From assembly GCA_003013855.2 (NCBI GenBank), contig ML058550.1, forward strand, positions 1,518,001 to 1,582,000: 64,000 nucleotides of DNA, given 5' to 3'. This DNA comes from Liriodendron chinense (lineage: Eukaryota; Streptophyta; Magnoliopsida; Magnoliales; Magnoliaceae). This document shows positions 34,777-45,738 of the stretch, piece after piece; the stretch's first letter is position 1, and each line of letters starts with the position of its first letter. The translations under genes were made by a program, and so were the position numbers. A model generated the notes under the pieces. The model was not told the DNA's origin. It did no database searches and saw only the letters and a list, made by a program, of their open reading frames with translations.

Positions 34777-36080
34777 TCAACCATAACCTTGCACTTTCAC
34801 GCCCTTTTCTACTATTCTCATGTGGCCCTTGGGCACTTGCCACATACGAGCAATCGTGGATTTCGTTGTCATTTCCGCAGCTCCACCGTAAATTGTGCTC
34901 CCGATCAACTTGTAAAGATGGGCACACCTTCGTGCCTTCATACACATGAGTGCCCCCTTCATCACTTCACAACAACGATCGCGGCCGATGAAGGTGCACT
35001 CTTTCGCCTCAAGTGCACAAAGAGAAATCACATTCATCTTCATCTTGGGGGCATGCTTCACATCTTCTATGACTCGTTCGATCCCATCGAACATCCCGAT
35101 GCGCACCGTACCAATACCCACCACCTTATGAGCGTAGCCATCGCCCACAAACATCGATTTACCACCATACTCAATCGTATGTCGTGAATGAACTTCGGTC
35201 AGGACAAACGTGACATGAAGTCCTTGGATCAAGGATCCACTCTCTACCGTGAGATCCCTTGCCAGATACAGTAAGAACTTCACAAAGATTGTCATCGTCC
35301 TCTATAATATTGTCTCCCTCTCTAGGAGAATTTTCATACCTCTCTTGCTTCAATTTGGGATCTGACAATCTCTTCTCATGTGGCCTTCCTGACCATAACT
35401 CCAACACTTCACCTTAGTTTTCCCTTTACCTTTGGCCTTATATCCCATTTTTGAATATCCTCCACCATACTCAAAATTTCTTCCCCCAATAATCAGTGCC
35501 TTTAAGGAAGAACGATAACTCACGTCACCTCTTTTCTTTCTCATCGCCTCGACTGGAGGGTTGAGATAACGGTCTCGACGTTGATGGTCTCCCTCCCTGC
35601 GCACACAAAGTCTCTAAATGACTCATATGAATCTGGAAGAGAATTCAACAAGATGCATGCTCGATATTCATCCTTCATCGGCTCATCTGTCTCCACCAAC
35701 TTGCAAACTTAGATATTGAACATGCTTAAGTGGTCGTCCACATCCTGTCCCCTCAGCCATCCTCAAGGTGAATAACTGCATCAACAGATGCATGTAATTC
35801 TCTGGAGATTTCTTGGTATAGACCTTCTCTAGCTTCATCATTGTATTAACAGCTGTCTTCTCCTTTGTGGCATGATAGATGACATCATCCGTAAGGCTTA
35901 ACAGGATCGAGGTTTTAGCCTTTTCGTCTAGCTTTGTCTACTCATCCTCTTTCATAGCCTCAAGTCACTTTCCAATAGCTTCATCAAATCCTTGCTGAAC
36001 TACGACAGATTCAACCTTTAACTTCCATAGTTCGAACTTATTTTTGCTTGAGAACTTCTCTACATCAAACCTTGTGCTTG
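34777..36080 (-). pseudogene. Copia Gag, zinc knuckle, protease relic and pre-integrase domain
   Basis: In - strand order: Gag start (RFDVEKFSSKNKFELWKLKV), a gap with frame breaks, KCWSYGQEGHMRRDC (second zinc Cys replaced by Tyr), WILDPRTSCHVCP where copia proteases have an LDSGA-type active site, and a 172-codon frame with VVGIGTVRIGMFDG, DVKHAPKMKMNVISL and KGALMCMKARR, the pre-integrase signature. The catalytic Asp motif is destroyed, so no active protease could be made. Confidence 0.78.
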
Positions 36081-36137
36081 ATCTCATATTCTCGTCTCGA
36101 ATCCGAATTCTACTCCACCCCAACTCTGATACCACCT

Positions 36138-36782
36138 TGTTGGGAATAGGGACGCCAACAGCAGAAGCGGAAGTCGAACAAACACTATAGCAATATATAA
36201 GATCAAATGAGAAGCACAATGTAATCAAAACCACATAAGCATTCAACGACAAGAGACAATTCGATTTTACATGGAAAAACCCCTCAACAGGTAAAAAAAC
36301 ACGGCACAAAGCGATCCACTATGATCCACTATGATTAACAAAAGATTGCAGAGATTGACAGCCCACAAGCATAGAAAATAGAGAAAACCCAACCTCTCTC
36401 TCTCACAAAACCCTCTCCCATCTTCAAAACACACTTTGAAAACCTTTGACACCTTAGGATTACTTCTAATCCCAAATTCATGCCCATATATATAGCAAGT
36501 AACCTGGAATTAGAAACATCTTACACACAACCGCGTAATGCGTAAAAAAACGCGTACACGGCCGACCAGTCGCTTGATCGGTCGAACCTAATATAAAAAC
36601 AGTATAGAAGAAATTCCAACACAGCCTCGTCACACTGCCTCACCACTGACCGGTCGCCCGACCAGTCTAGGGTGACTGAAATTTGTCCAGGGACCTCATT
36701 GTGTTTCTGGGCCAAATGCGCAGACAGTTTGCCTAACCGGTCTAAGCACTCAGAATTCGCACAGATTGAAGTCTCTTCAACA
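36138..36782 (-). repeat. 5' LTR of the copia element
   Basis: 645 bp, similar to 34043-34685 with scattered substitutions and indels. It retains the GACCGGTC-like motifs at about 36560-36740. Confidence 0.86.
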
Positions 36783-36996
36783 AGTGTAGCTACCAAGTGG
36801 AGAGGGCTACTCGAATAATAAGAGTGCAACCGCCATGCCCCAAGAAGGGCTACTTGAAAGCGAGGCTAGAGTGAGTGATGCCGTGGATGTCAGCTATGGA
36901 GCATAGTGAAATATTACGATCCCAATGGTTTAAAGAACCTAGCTTGACGCGTTCCATTAATCCTGGAGGTTTTGACATATTGGTTAGATTCTTAAC

Positions 36997-36998
<2 letters not shown>

Positions 36999-37034
<36 letters not shown>
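36999..37034. repeat. (CT)18 microsatellite
   Basis: An uninterrupted CT run. Confidence 0.96.
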
Positions 37035-37037
<3 letters not shown>

Positions 37038-38300
37038 AAGGTTTCTCAGATCTTAATGAAAATCTGATCGCCAATTTTGCATCTTGGAAGTTCTCCATAT
37101 CTCACTTCAAGTATTTTAACATTTTGGATTGATCTTTACGGTTTAGTTGTTCGAAGTTCCATTTTCTTTGTGATTTCCACCTGATTTCTATATGTATTTG
37201 GATTCTTGTCTTGTTTTGATTCTCAAGTAAATGCCTTTGGATTATTTTTTTTCCTTTTTTTCTTTTTTATTATCCCAATCCTTCTAGTTTAAGTTCTGTT
37301 TGGATGAGTTCCACTAAAGTGTTGGATCTTCTTAAATTTTTAGCCCATGCCGTAGCATAATCTAAGAAAATGGATGGACGACATGGATAAACAGATACAT
37401 CACGGTGGGCCCCCACGCAGATTTGGTCAAACACTTTAAGGGTCGGACGCAATCTGCTTCCCTCTTTAGGGGTGTGTCCAGATTTGCCTCAGTGGGAATT
37501 GCATACCTGTTTGGACACACTCCCTTTTTTTTTTTTTCTTCAGACCCCTTATGTCTGTTGAATTTTTTTTACTCACCAATAGTGGGCTTTTTAGCATCAA
37601 CTTCCACAAAGTGGGGTAGTAAACATGGTTTTCAAAAGTGCATGCAATGCTGACAATAAACAGGGGTTTGGGTAGAAGCAGAGTTTTGGCATCAAAGAGC
37701 TTGTTTTGAGGTGCTTCCAAATGAGCACTAAAGTGCTATTTGGATTTAAGCAAAGTTGTGTTGTGTCCAGTGACAAATGGTTGGATTAACCGTATATATC
37801 CGTGGTTTGTCTACCTCCTTTATACACACAAATTAATGCACTTTTGGATGATGTAGTAATGGATACATGATCATTGGACCATAAATTGTCTCCAAGGGAA
37901 TAGGTGGAATGACTCATCAATGGACTTTGCGGTTAGAATGGACACGAAATCACACTTATGTGTACACATGCATGGCATGTTACAATGTGTCATAGGTGCA
38001 ATCCTGCTAGGTCAGGCATCTCACATATACATATGCGCCGTTGTCAATCTTTTAACGTTATAAAATGTGGTGGGTGCGTCGTGTACACCATTGCGTGTAA
38101 ATGTGTTCTGGCAAGGGATGCAACAACTAGTTAGTAATAGCATATTCATGACTAGCTAGCCTTGACAACATGTTATGAATTGTTAATTGTGATACAACAT
38201 TGCCCAAATCTAGACAAGGCCATAGAGATTCATTGTATGCACAACCATGTGTTGCGCTTCCTTATGGATATCTTCTCTACATGTAATATGAGCATTAGGT
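37035..38300. other. Intergenic DNA with a small foldback
   Basis: No gene is supported. A small foldback at about 37468-37531 has arms 'aggggtgtgtccagattt' and 'tgtttggacacactccc', of the kind left by short MITEs. The rest looks unique. Confidence 0.45.
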
Positions 38301-38309
38301 GGGTGTTTT

Positions 38310-38923
38310 TGTTGGAGAGTCTACAAAACTGTGCATTTTTTGTGTCTACCGACCGGTCGGCCGATTGGTCAGCCAATGGACTATTTTTCATAGCGAGACT
38401 CTGGACAATTTTTAGGGGTCTTAGACCGGTCGGCCGACCGATCTGCAGGGAACTTCGACTGGTTGCCCAACCGGTCGAATTATAAGGCAGACAGACTGTT
38501 TTTTGGCAAAACACACTAGACGTTTTTAGCAGGTTGGCCGACTGGTCGGTCGATATGCGGTGCATGTTTTTTCTTATGCGGTTTCGCGTAGTATGTTTTT
38601 ATTTTGGGTCGGAAGTTTATATAAACTCCTCCTAACTCGATTTAGAGGTATCCTAATCACGTCCAAGGAGTCCAAACTTGAGTTTAGGGTCTAGGGGAGT
38701 GATTTGTGAGGTTTGAGAGAGTTCTGTTCATATTCGGGATCTACTTTGGGTAGATTAGCTCCGTAATTGTCTGAGATTCATAGTGGAGGTGTCGCTTTGT
38801 GCCGTTGTTTTTTCCTGTGAGGGTTTTTCACGTAAAATTTATTTGTCTTGTGTTGATTGCTTGTGTGGGTGTGTGGTGATTGTTTGATTCTCTTCGGTAC
38901 TTCCGCTGACTGGATTTCCAACA
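38310..38923 (+). mobile_element. Ty1/copia solo LTR, TSD GTTTT
   Basis: 614 bp from TGTTGGAGAG to TTTCCAACA, flanked by the perfect 5-bp copies GTTTT (38305-38309 and 38924-38928). Ends and internal motifs relate it to the LTRs of the element at 34043-36782. It has a TATA-like 'gtttatataaactcc' near 38618 and a dense cluster of GACCGGTCGGCCGA-like palindromes at 38345-38550. There is no internal region, so it arose by recombination between two LTRs. Confidence 0.88.
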
Positions 38924-38928
38924 GTTTT

Positions 38929-39840
38929 TCCTTAAAATTAGTTTTACATGAGCAATGTAAGCTTCAAAATTTACAAGACATCAAATTGCATTTTAAAAAT
39001 GTTCAGGGTAATGTGGAATTCTAAAGTTGTGTGTGCTTGACAATGAAGGAGAAAGATTTTATAGATTCCCATGAACTAGTGGTTCGAATTTAATATGAAT
39101 AATTGCAACAAATTTTAACTGCCTTCCCCGTGTGGGCTACATGAACCTCTCCTACATGTGCTAATAAATATCGCTTCTTTACTCGTGTCATGCAAAAATT
39201 CATGAAGGGTATTGTGTGTGTGCCCATACCCCTTTATGTGCGTACGCTATAGGCTCCTAGACACTATGATTTTCCCCTCATTCTCTCCTTCTTAGGTTTC
39301 TCTTTCAAACCCTTGATCTCTCTCTTCCTTCCTGGCTCCTAGAAGAATAACAAGGGAAGAAAGAACAAGAGAAAATTGATGGGGATTTTTTTTTATTTTT
39401 GCTTTAATTTACTGATAATTGTTATCGGGGTCTCGTAGAAAATCTTTGCATAAACCACTCATATCAATGATTGTTGTTTTTTTGCTTTAAAAATAAAAAT
39501 AAAAAATAAAACCAATAATAGTTTTTTTAATTGTATAGTGTAAATGGGGAGAAATCCCTCTCCATGTGATTGACTTTTATAGAAATTATGCTAATTCTAT
39601 TTCTCTATTTGAAGTTAAATAATTCAATTTTATGATCATTTTCTCAATACCACTCCCTTTTTTCTTTATACTTTAGATATATTTTAGTCTAATAATGTCA
39701 TGTACAGTATATTTACAATTTTATTAGGAGGAATTTTGCGTCCATTGATCTCTTTCCCTTACTTTCCCCGCGTTCCATCCCACAGCTCAAAGTTGGCTAG
39801 CTCGCTTATCAAGAGGTCATGCATATGACTTTTCATTAGA
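38929..39840. other. Intergenic DNA, AT-rich
   Basis: AT-rich sequence with A/T-run tracts near 39390-39540. No gene or repeat structure was recognised. Confidence 0.45.
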
Positions 39841-39841
39841 G

Positions 39842-42130
39842 CCTTGAGCTCAGTAGGGCCCACTGTAATGCGTCAGTACACTTTTATTATACTAAGTAAG
39901 CTCTATTGGGCCCAACATGAATATATGTGATTTATCCAAGCCGTCCATCTGCTTTTCCCATATCATTTTAGGTGCTGAGCGAAAAATTAAAGTATATGTA
40001 AAGCTCAAGTGGACTGCACCTCAAGAAACAGTGAGAATAATTATTTCAACCATTGAAACCTTGCTAGGGCCTGCAGTGATGTTTATTTGTCATCTAACCT
40101 GCGCATAAGATCAAACAAAGGTAAACACAAATATTAGCTTGAGCCAAAACTTTTGTAGCCACTATAAATTTATAATGATAGACGTTCAATTCACATTGTT
40201 TATGTGGTGTGGCTCACTTGAGATTTATTTTTGTCATCAAGCCCTAAAATTATTGGTAAAATGAATGGAAGGAGTGGGTAAAATAACTAAATGACAGTGG
40301 ACCCCACAGAGTTTACTTGGTACACTTAGCATAGTGAGTTACTTAGTATACATTCGGCTCCAACTCATTTCAAGGACGTAAGCCTAGACCACACCACAAG
40401 AAACAGTTGGGATGAAAATGCTTTTACCATTAAAACCTTTACAGTCCCACCATGATGCTTACACGTCATCCGACCTATTCACAGGGATTGTCATGTAAAT
40501 ATCAGCCTGTCCAAAACTTCTGTTGCCTGAGGAAGTTTCAAGTGGGCTTTTCAATCCCAGTGTGATGGGTGCCAACGGTCACACGATCTTACTATTGCCC
40601 ATTTTTTGTGTTTTGCTCTTGACAAGTGCATACCCATGGTTCTTTAATCAAGACCGTCAGTCTGTTGGGTCCCACCATTGATAGAATATTGACTCGAAAA
40701 ACTCCCAATCTCTCGGACAAGAAGATCCCAATAATCATCCTCTCTCTCCAATCAAATACGGAACGTGCTATTAATCGAACGGTTTAGATTATTCTTGAAG
40801 AAGAATTTTAAGGCTTCGTCCTTCAAGATGCTATGAATAGATGCAATGGTCCGGATCACCCTACCTAGGCCTCGGATGTCATAATTTAAACATGGAGGAT
40901 ATTGGGTGAATCATTCAATAATTCCATTGGGTGTGGGCCCACCACGATGTTTGTGTTTAATCCATGCCGTCCATCCATTTTCTAGTTCATTTCAGGTCAT
41001 GATCCTAAAGCAGGTCTAACCCTCAGCTGGACCACACCACATTAAACAGAAACATACTAAGGTTGATTTGATATTTGTATTTAATCTATGCTATCAATCG
41101 ATATTAGTGTCAGAGCATAAAAGGGGGCTTTTTGGTGAATAATGAATCCAACCTTAAGACTTAATGCTTTGAGATTAGTGAATAAAATCAACCTAGGTGC
41201 ACTTTGAATGGTTGTAATATCATGTATGTGTTTATTCTATGCTATTAATTCATCTTCCAGCTCGTTTTAGGGTGTGATAAAAATAAATAGGCAAATGTAA
41301 ATGGGCATGATAAAAAATAGGTAGATTTAAATCTCAAATGGACCACACCACATGAAACAGCAGGGATTGAACTCCCACCATTAAAAGCTACTTGTTGATT
41401 AGGTTACATGGACTACGATCGAGGGAAATATCAGCTTGATCCAAAACTTTTGTGGCCTCAGGAAGTTTTTAACGGTGAGCATTCAATCACCACTATTTCG
41501 TGAGGTGTGACCCACCTGAGATTTGGATATGCCTTGTTTTTAGGCTAATGCCCTAAAATGAACAGATACATGGATGGAACGCATGCATAAAACAAGGTGG
41601 GGCCTATAGCTACGACAGCAAGGAGTACCGGCCAGCTAGCTGGGGTGGGCCCCACTATGATGCATGTATGCTGGAGCATGAGCATGAAACATTGGGTTGA
41701 ACGTCTATTGTTGAAAACTTCCTAGGGCTGCAGAAGTTATGGATCGAGTTGATATTTGTGTTTAGCTTCCATCCAAGTATGTAGGATGGAAAATAAACAT
41801 TACAGTGGGTCCTCATGAGTTTTTAATGGTGCACATTCAATCAACACTGTTTTTCAACGATGGTAGGGCCCGCGAGGCTTTGATATTAGCTAAATGACTG
41901 CGGTTAGGGTCACCAGTCAAACCTCGTTCGTTCCCACTCCCCAAAACCCTCCGGCTAGCTGGTGGAAAAGATCTATTGGACCCAACGTGATGTGTGTGTT
42001 TCATCCACACCGTTCATCTATTTTGCAAGCTCATTTTAGGAGCTTTAAAAAGAGACAGATCCAAATTTTAGTGGACAACCCCGAAGGAAACAACCGGGAT
42101 TGAATGCTGAACGTTGAAAACCTTTTGCAG
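39842..42130 (+). repeat. Cluster of diverged GTGGGCCC-type repeat copies
   Basis: At least five partial copies follow one another (about 39856-40150, 40230-40560, 40917-41130, 41230-41600 and 41640-42120). Shared phrases in fixed order: 'gggcccaac(g)tga', 'tttatccaagccgtccatc', 'agctcattttagg', 'ctcaagtggac', 'cacatgaaacag', 'ccattgaaacc' and 'tgatgtttatttgtcatc'. Each copy is interrupted or truncated. The opposite orientation occurs at 1-240 and 42841-43060. Confidence 0.7.
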
Positions 42131-42344
42131 TTTTGGATCTACCTCAAATTTTTTTATTTTTATTTTATTTTATTTTATTTATTTTTTTTTTTTTTTTTGC
42201 ATTATGGCCTAAATGAGCCGAAAAGGGCCTACACAGTATTTTCACCATCCAGCTGGGTGGTTCTGGGTCACCATCCATTCAAAGTTATTTCAAAGTCCAG
42301 GGGGTTAAGAGCAGCTTCGCAAGCGGCCTCCGAATAATACGTAG

Positions 42345-42487
42345 GAGAGAAGAGGGAATTACGTGCAATATCGTGCGGGTGGTGGTGGGGGACTGCACGT
42401 TCCGACGCTAGGGTTTCGAGTTCGAGCCGTTTCTTATTGAATTTTTTGGGTTTTTTCAGAAACGTCCAATCTTCCTCCCCTCACACG
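42345..42487 (+). promoter_or_regulatory. BRF1: Probable BRF1 promoter end and non-coding first exon
   Basis: A locally CpG-richer stretch ('gttccgacgctagggtttcg') is followed by a CT-rich leader and a good donor (CACACG|GTAAGC, exon end at 42487). The first BRF1 coding exon is preceded by a strong acceptor (poly-T then CAG ending about 45708), which implies a spliced 5' UTR with a 3.2-kb intron. The link between donor and acceptor is inferred. Confidence 0.4.
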
Positions 42488-42547
42488 GTAAGCATCTCTC
42501 TCCCTCTCTCAAGACCGATGCTTCTTTCAGCTATTGAAGTGGAACTG

Positions 42548-42550
<3 letters not shown>

Positions 42551-42587
<37 letters not shown>
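42551..42587. repeat. (TC)n microsatellite followed by (ATC)n
   Basis: About 18 TC units, then a short ATC/CTT-rich tract to 42640. Confidence 0.95.
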
Positions 42588-42590
<3 letters not shown>

Positions 42591-42774
42591 ATCATCATTA
42601 TCATCATCTTCTTCTTCTTCTCTTCCTTCTCATATTCATCATCTATGTAGTGCCAATCCAACACAAGTCTTTATTTTCTTTATTGATTTTTTTTCCTCAA
42701 CATTCAATGCATGTTAATTATACTACGTATAGTGACCCACCTTTGATTGCTCATCCCTCACAACTTTCACCTTG

Positions 42775-43090
42775 ATCAGGGAAGCGGATTGCATACTGAG
42801 TAACTCAGTAGGCTTAGCTTACTGAGTAAACTCTGTGGGGCCCCAGGAAGGTTTCAAAAGTGGACATCAGGTTGGATGACAAATAAACGTCACTGTGGGC
42901 CCTAGGAAGGTTTCAACAGTGGGCGTCATTATCCCCACTGTTTCCCGTGGTGTGGTCCACTTGAGCTTTGGATATGCTTCAATTTTGGGTTCATGCCCTA
43001 AAATGATCTGGAAAAACGGATGGATGGCGTGGATAAGACATACATTCATGGTGCCCCACAGAGTTAATAATGCAGGGGCATTTTCACACT
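42775..43090 (-). repeat. GTGGGCCC-type repeat copy with inverted flanking motif
   Basis: The core at 42841-43060 matches the 1-240 copy in orientation. 'tactgagtaactcag' and 'cttactgagtaaactc' precede it; similar 'aagtaagctctattgg' phrases flank the opposite-strand copy at 39.89 kb. This suggests the family ends in an ACTGAGTAA-type motif. Confidence 0.6.
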
Positions 43091-43299
43091 AGGCTCGAGT
43101 GGGGCAGCCTATGTGAAGCGGGAGCACACTTGGGGTGGGCAGCCTGTGTGAAACGGGCCCCACCCGTGGGAAGCGGGTGACTATGTGTGAAACGGAACCC
43201 ATGTGAAGTGGGGCCCACGAAGGAGGGTTCGGCCGAGGGCCTGGCCTATGTGAAGCAAGTACCTGGGCCATGAGATAAATGGATTGATTTGCCACGCTC

Positions 43300-43400
43300 T
43301 ATAAGTTCGAGCTTTTAGAGCAAGTGGTTAGTCGTCCTGCGTCAAATTGGTATCAGAGTGGGAGGTCTCGTGTTCGAGACTCCTTACCGGGGGCGATTAA
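43300..43400 (+). repeat. tRNA-related sequence (possible SINE)
   Basis: It contains 'tttagagcaagtggttag' (A-box-like), then 'attggtatcagagtggg', then 'ggtctcgtgttcgagac' (B-box-like). The middle phrase matches an initiator Met tRNA primer-binding site, so an LTR-element junction is an alternative reading. Confidence 0.3.
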
Positions 43401-43419
43401 TGCAGGGGCAACGAAAGAA

Positions 43420-44266
43420 CCTTCGATTATTGATCCTGCTGTCCTTGGTGTCAGGTCTACCCTGTATTGCTCATCTTTTTTGAAAATCACTTTTATTGGA
43501 TGATCTTGACCTTATGATCAGTGGCTAGGAAAATGAACTTTACATATTGATTACTTGGAAAGGTCCAATTGGTTAAGGCCGTCCATCATGGGGCCCACCT
43601 TTCTTTGCCCATCCCTCCCCAAAATCACTTTGCATTGATCCTAGCCATCAACTCAATGGCTTGGAAAAGGAAGATCATAATTTTATACTAGAAAAGGTTC
43701 AATAAGAGGTCTAAACTATCCATCATGTGGGCTCACTTTGGTTACCTATCTCTCCCCAGAATCCACGTAGTTCAAATTATTCTAACCATCCGATTGATGT
43801 CCAGGAAAGTTTAGGTCTATATTTATTATAGTAGAAGAAGGTCTGATCATTATCCATCATGTGGGCCCACCTTTGATTGCCGTGTGGTCTCAAACATCAC
43901 TTGATTGAATGATGCCCTTAATAGCTTGGGAAATGGATATTGCATATTGATGCCGTACTATAAGAAACGTGGGATTCACTTTTGGTTGCCCATCCCTTTC
44001 GAAAGTCACTTTGATCAGACGGTCATAACCATCCGATCAATGGCTTCGAAAATGGACTTTTCATGGATGATTTGCCAAAATTTCCGCCAGTGGAACTTGG
44101 CGAATTTGTTTCCTTACTTTTAGTTGGGGTGTCATTTTCTAGTTATCCTTGAAATGATGGCTAGTTTGGGAAATATTTTATAACTAACTTTTTGGGTTGG
44201 ACTTATCACATTTTAAGTTGAAGTTTAAGAGAAGCTTCACAAGAAGTGTTTCCGTGGAAAACAAAC
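43420..44266. other. Non-coding DNA in the BRF1 5' region
   Basis: Several short similar segments recur ('catcatgtgggcccacctttgattgcc' style, near 43590, 43720 and 43860), so this is probably an old tandem or repeat-derived stretch. No coding signal is present. Confidence 0.4.
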
Positions 44267-44284
44267 AGGCTAGTAAAATATTAC

Positions 44285-44574
44285 TAGCCTATGGTGAGAA
44301 AGGTGTGGCATTTAAGTTTTTTAGCAATTTTCTGGGCGCTATGGTGGGAAAGGAATCAACGCTGCTTCAACGACAAAAAAAGTGGGCAGATGCAAGTTTT
44401 TAACAGGGCAATTCTGAATTTGAAGGATTGGGGAGGTGTATAGATAGCTCTACCTTGGCTTTTTGCATTATGAGGGGGACTTTTTGGCCCGAGTCTCTGT
44501 TTCTTTGTATATTTGTATATTTGTATTCTTTGGCTTCAGCTTTTATATATATGTATCATCAACGTTAAAAAAAA
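44285..44574 (+). mobile_element. Short LINE 3'-end insertion with 18-bp TSD
   Basis: A 290-bp insertion flanked by perfect AGGCTAGTAAAATATTAC copies (44267-44284 and 44575-44592). It encodes a LINE tail in broken frames (FLGAMVGKESTLLQ; in another frame WWERNQRCFNDKKSG) and ends in an A-run. It lies in the inferred 5' UTR intron of BRF1. Confidence 0.88.
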
Positions 44575-45079
44575 AGGCTAGTAAAATATTACAGAGTAAA
44601 TGCCTTGTAGATTTTTTCACATTAGGTGATAATAGTCCCAAATGCAGTGGAGGTGAAAAAAGATGAACATAAAAATAAACAAATGAAAAGAAGGATAGTA
44701 GTCCTACTTTGAGGCGGATGGTCTCCTAGGGATCAGGCACAAAGAGAATAATCTCATTGTCCATTATACTCCACTTAACCCCATTGTATGACTCTTGTGA
44801 TGATCACTCAAACCCCTTCATGGCACCAACAAATCAGCGACTTTGGGTGCACATAACTAGTTGATGTATAAAATTATGAAAATGCCTTGGGTAATCGGAT
44901 ACAAAGCAGCAATTTTGGAGTGAAAAGCAGTGTTGTACCACTACCACCACTCAGCCAATGGGGACTATTTACCACTGCACTGGGCAGTCTTTGGAGAAAA
45001 ATCAAAGAGAAGCTTCCATACATTGACTACCTCAGTCTGGTTGTTCGTTTGGGAATGAAGCACTAGGGCTGAAACTTGG

Positions 45080-45365
45080 GTTTGGGTAAACCTGAACCCA
45101 ATTGACCCATCCTGAGTTTGTGTCGGTTCGGGTTGGGTCGGGTCGAGTTGTCAAGGTCTTCAAGTTGGTTTTGGGTCGTAAATGCCAACCTGATTTGAAA
45201 TCGGGTTAGGTTCGCGTTGAACAAATTTGGGTTGTGTTAGGTTGGTTAGGGAATTATCACATGTATTTGGGTTTGGTTGGGTCAAGTGCAGAGGAATTCA
45301 GCTCGGGTTTGGCATGGGTCGGGCTTGGTTTACCTCAACTCGACCACCCAACCTGCCCATGTTGC
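45080..45365. repeat. GGGTCGGGTT-type low-complexity tract
   Basis: Dense variants of 'gggttcgggttgggtcgggt' occur, of the kind widespread in plant introns and intergenic DNA. No coding potential. Confidence 0.6.
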
Positions 45366-45738
45366 ACCCATATGATACATTGAACTCATTTTAAGCTCAG
45401 GTCCTTGAGGCTTAACAAGTTCTTGCTGAAATGCACTTGTAAGGACTTGGTCTTTCTCTTCTAATTGACACCGGTATGTGCCATAGACTGGATAGCTGTG
45501 TGTATACCTGTTTTCTGTTTCTGTTAACTACGATACGTCTGAAAAGCGGTCGTGTTGCTTGATTTATAAGTGTTTAGACTGTTGAGTGGCAAGGCCGCAT
45601 TCTTTGTTTGGAGATCCTTTGGCTTTGGTCAGCGGTAACTTGTAGCTGACATTCTTGAATAATTTTACTTTTATTGATCACGCATGTGCATATATATTTT
45701 TTTTTCAGCTCAATTGATGACACTTTCACATTTCAAAG

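Larger units (their letters stand above)
34043..36782 (-). mobile_element. Ty1/copia LTR retrotransposon, Gag/pre-integrase only
   Basis: LTR copies at 34043-34685 (3') and 36138-36782 (5'), with TGTTGG/CCAACA-type ends. The flanks ATTGT and AGTGT match in 4 of 5 bases. On the - strand, TGGTATCAGAG follows the 5' LTR (complement of 36124-36134). The 1.45-kb interior encodes Gag, a degenerate zinc knuckle, a ruined protease active site and a pre-integrase domain, then meets the 3' LTR. Integrase, reverse transcriptase and RNase H are absent. LTR divergence is easily visible, so the insertion is not recent. Confidence 0.88.

Noticed and set aside
34575..35187. + strand ORFs of 124 and 202 codons
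   Set aside because: They are antisense shadows of the copia pre-integrase region on the - strand.
33929..36994. Older LTR element hosting the copia insertion
   Set aside because: Only a primer-site-like word and a short shared 'ttcttaac' end support it; the two supposed LTRs could not be matched by eye.
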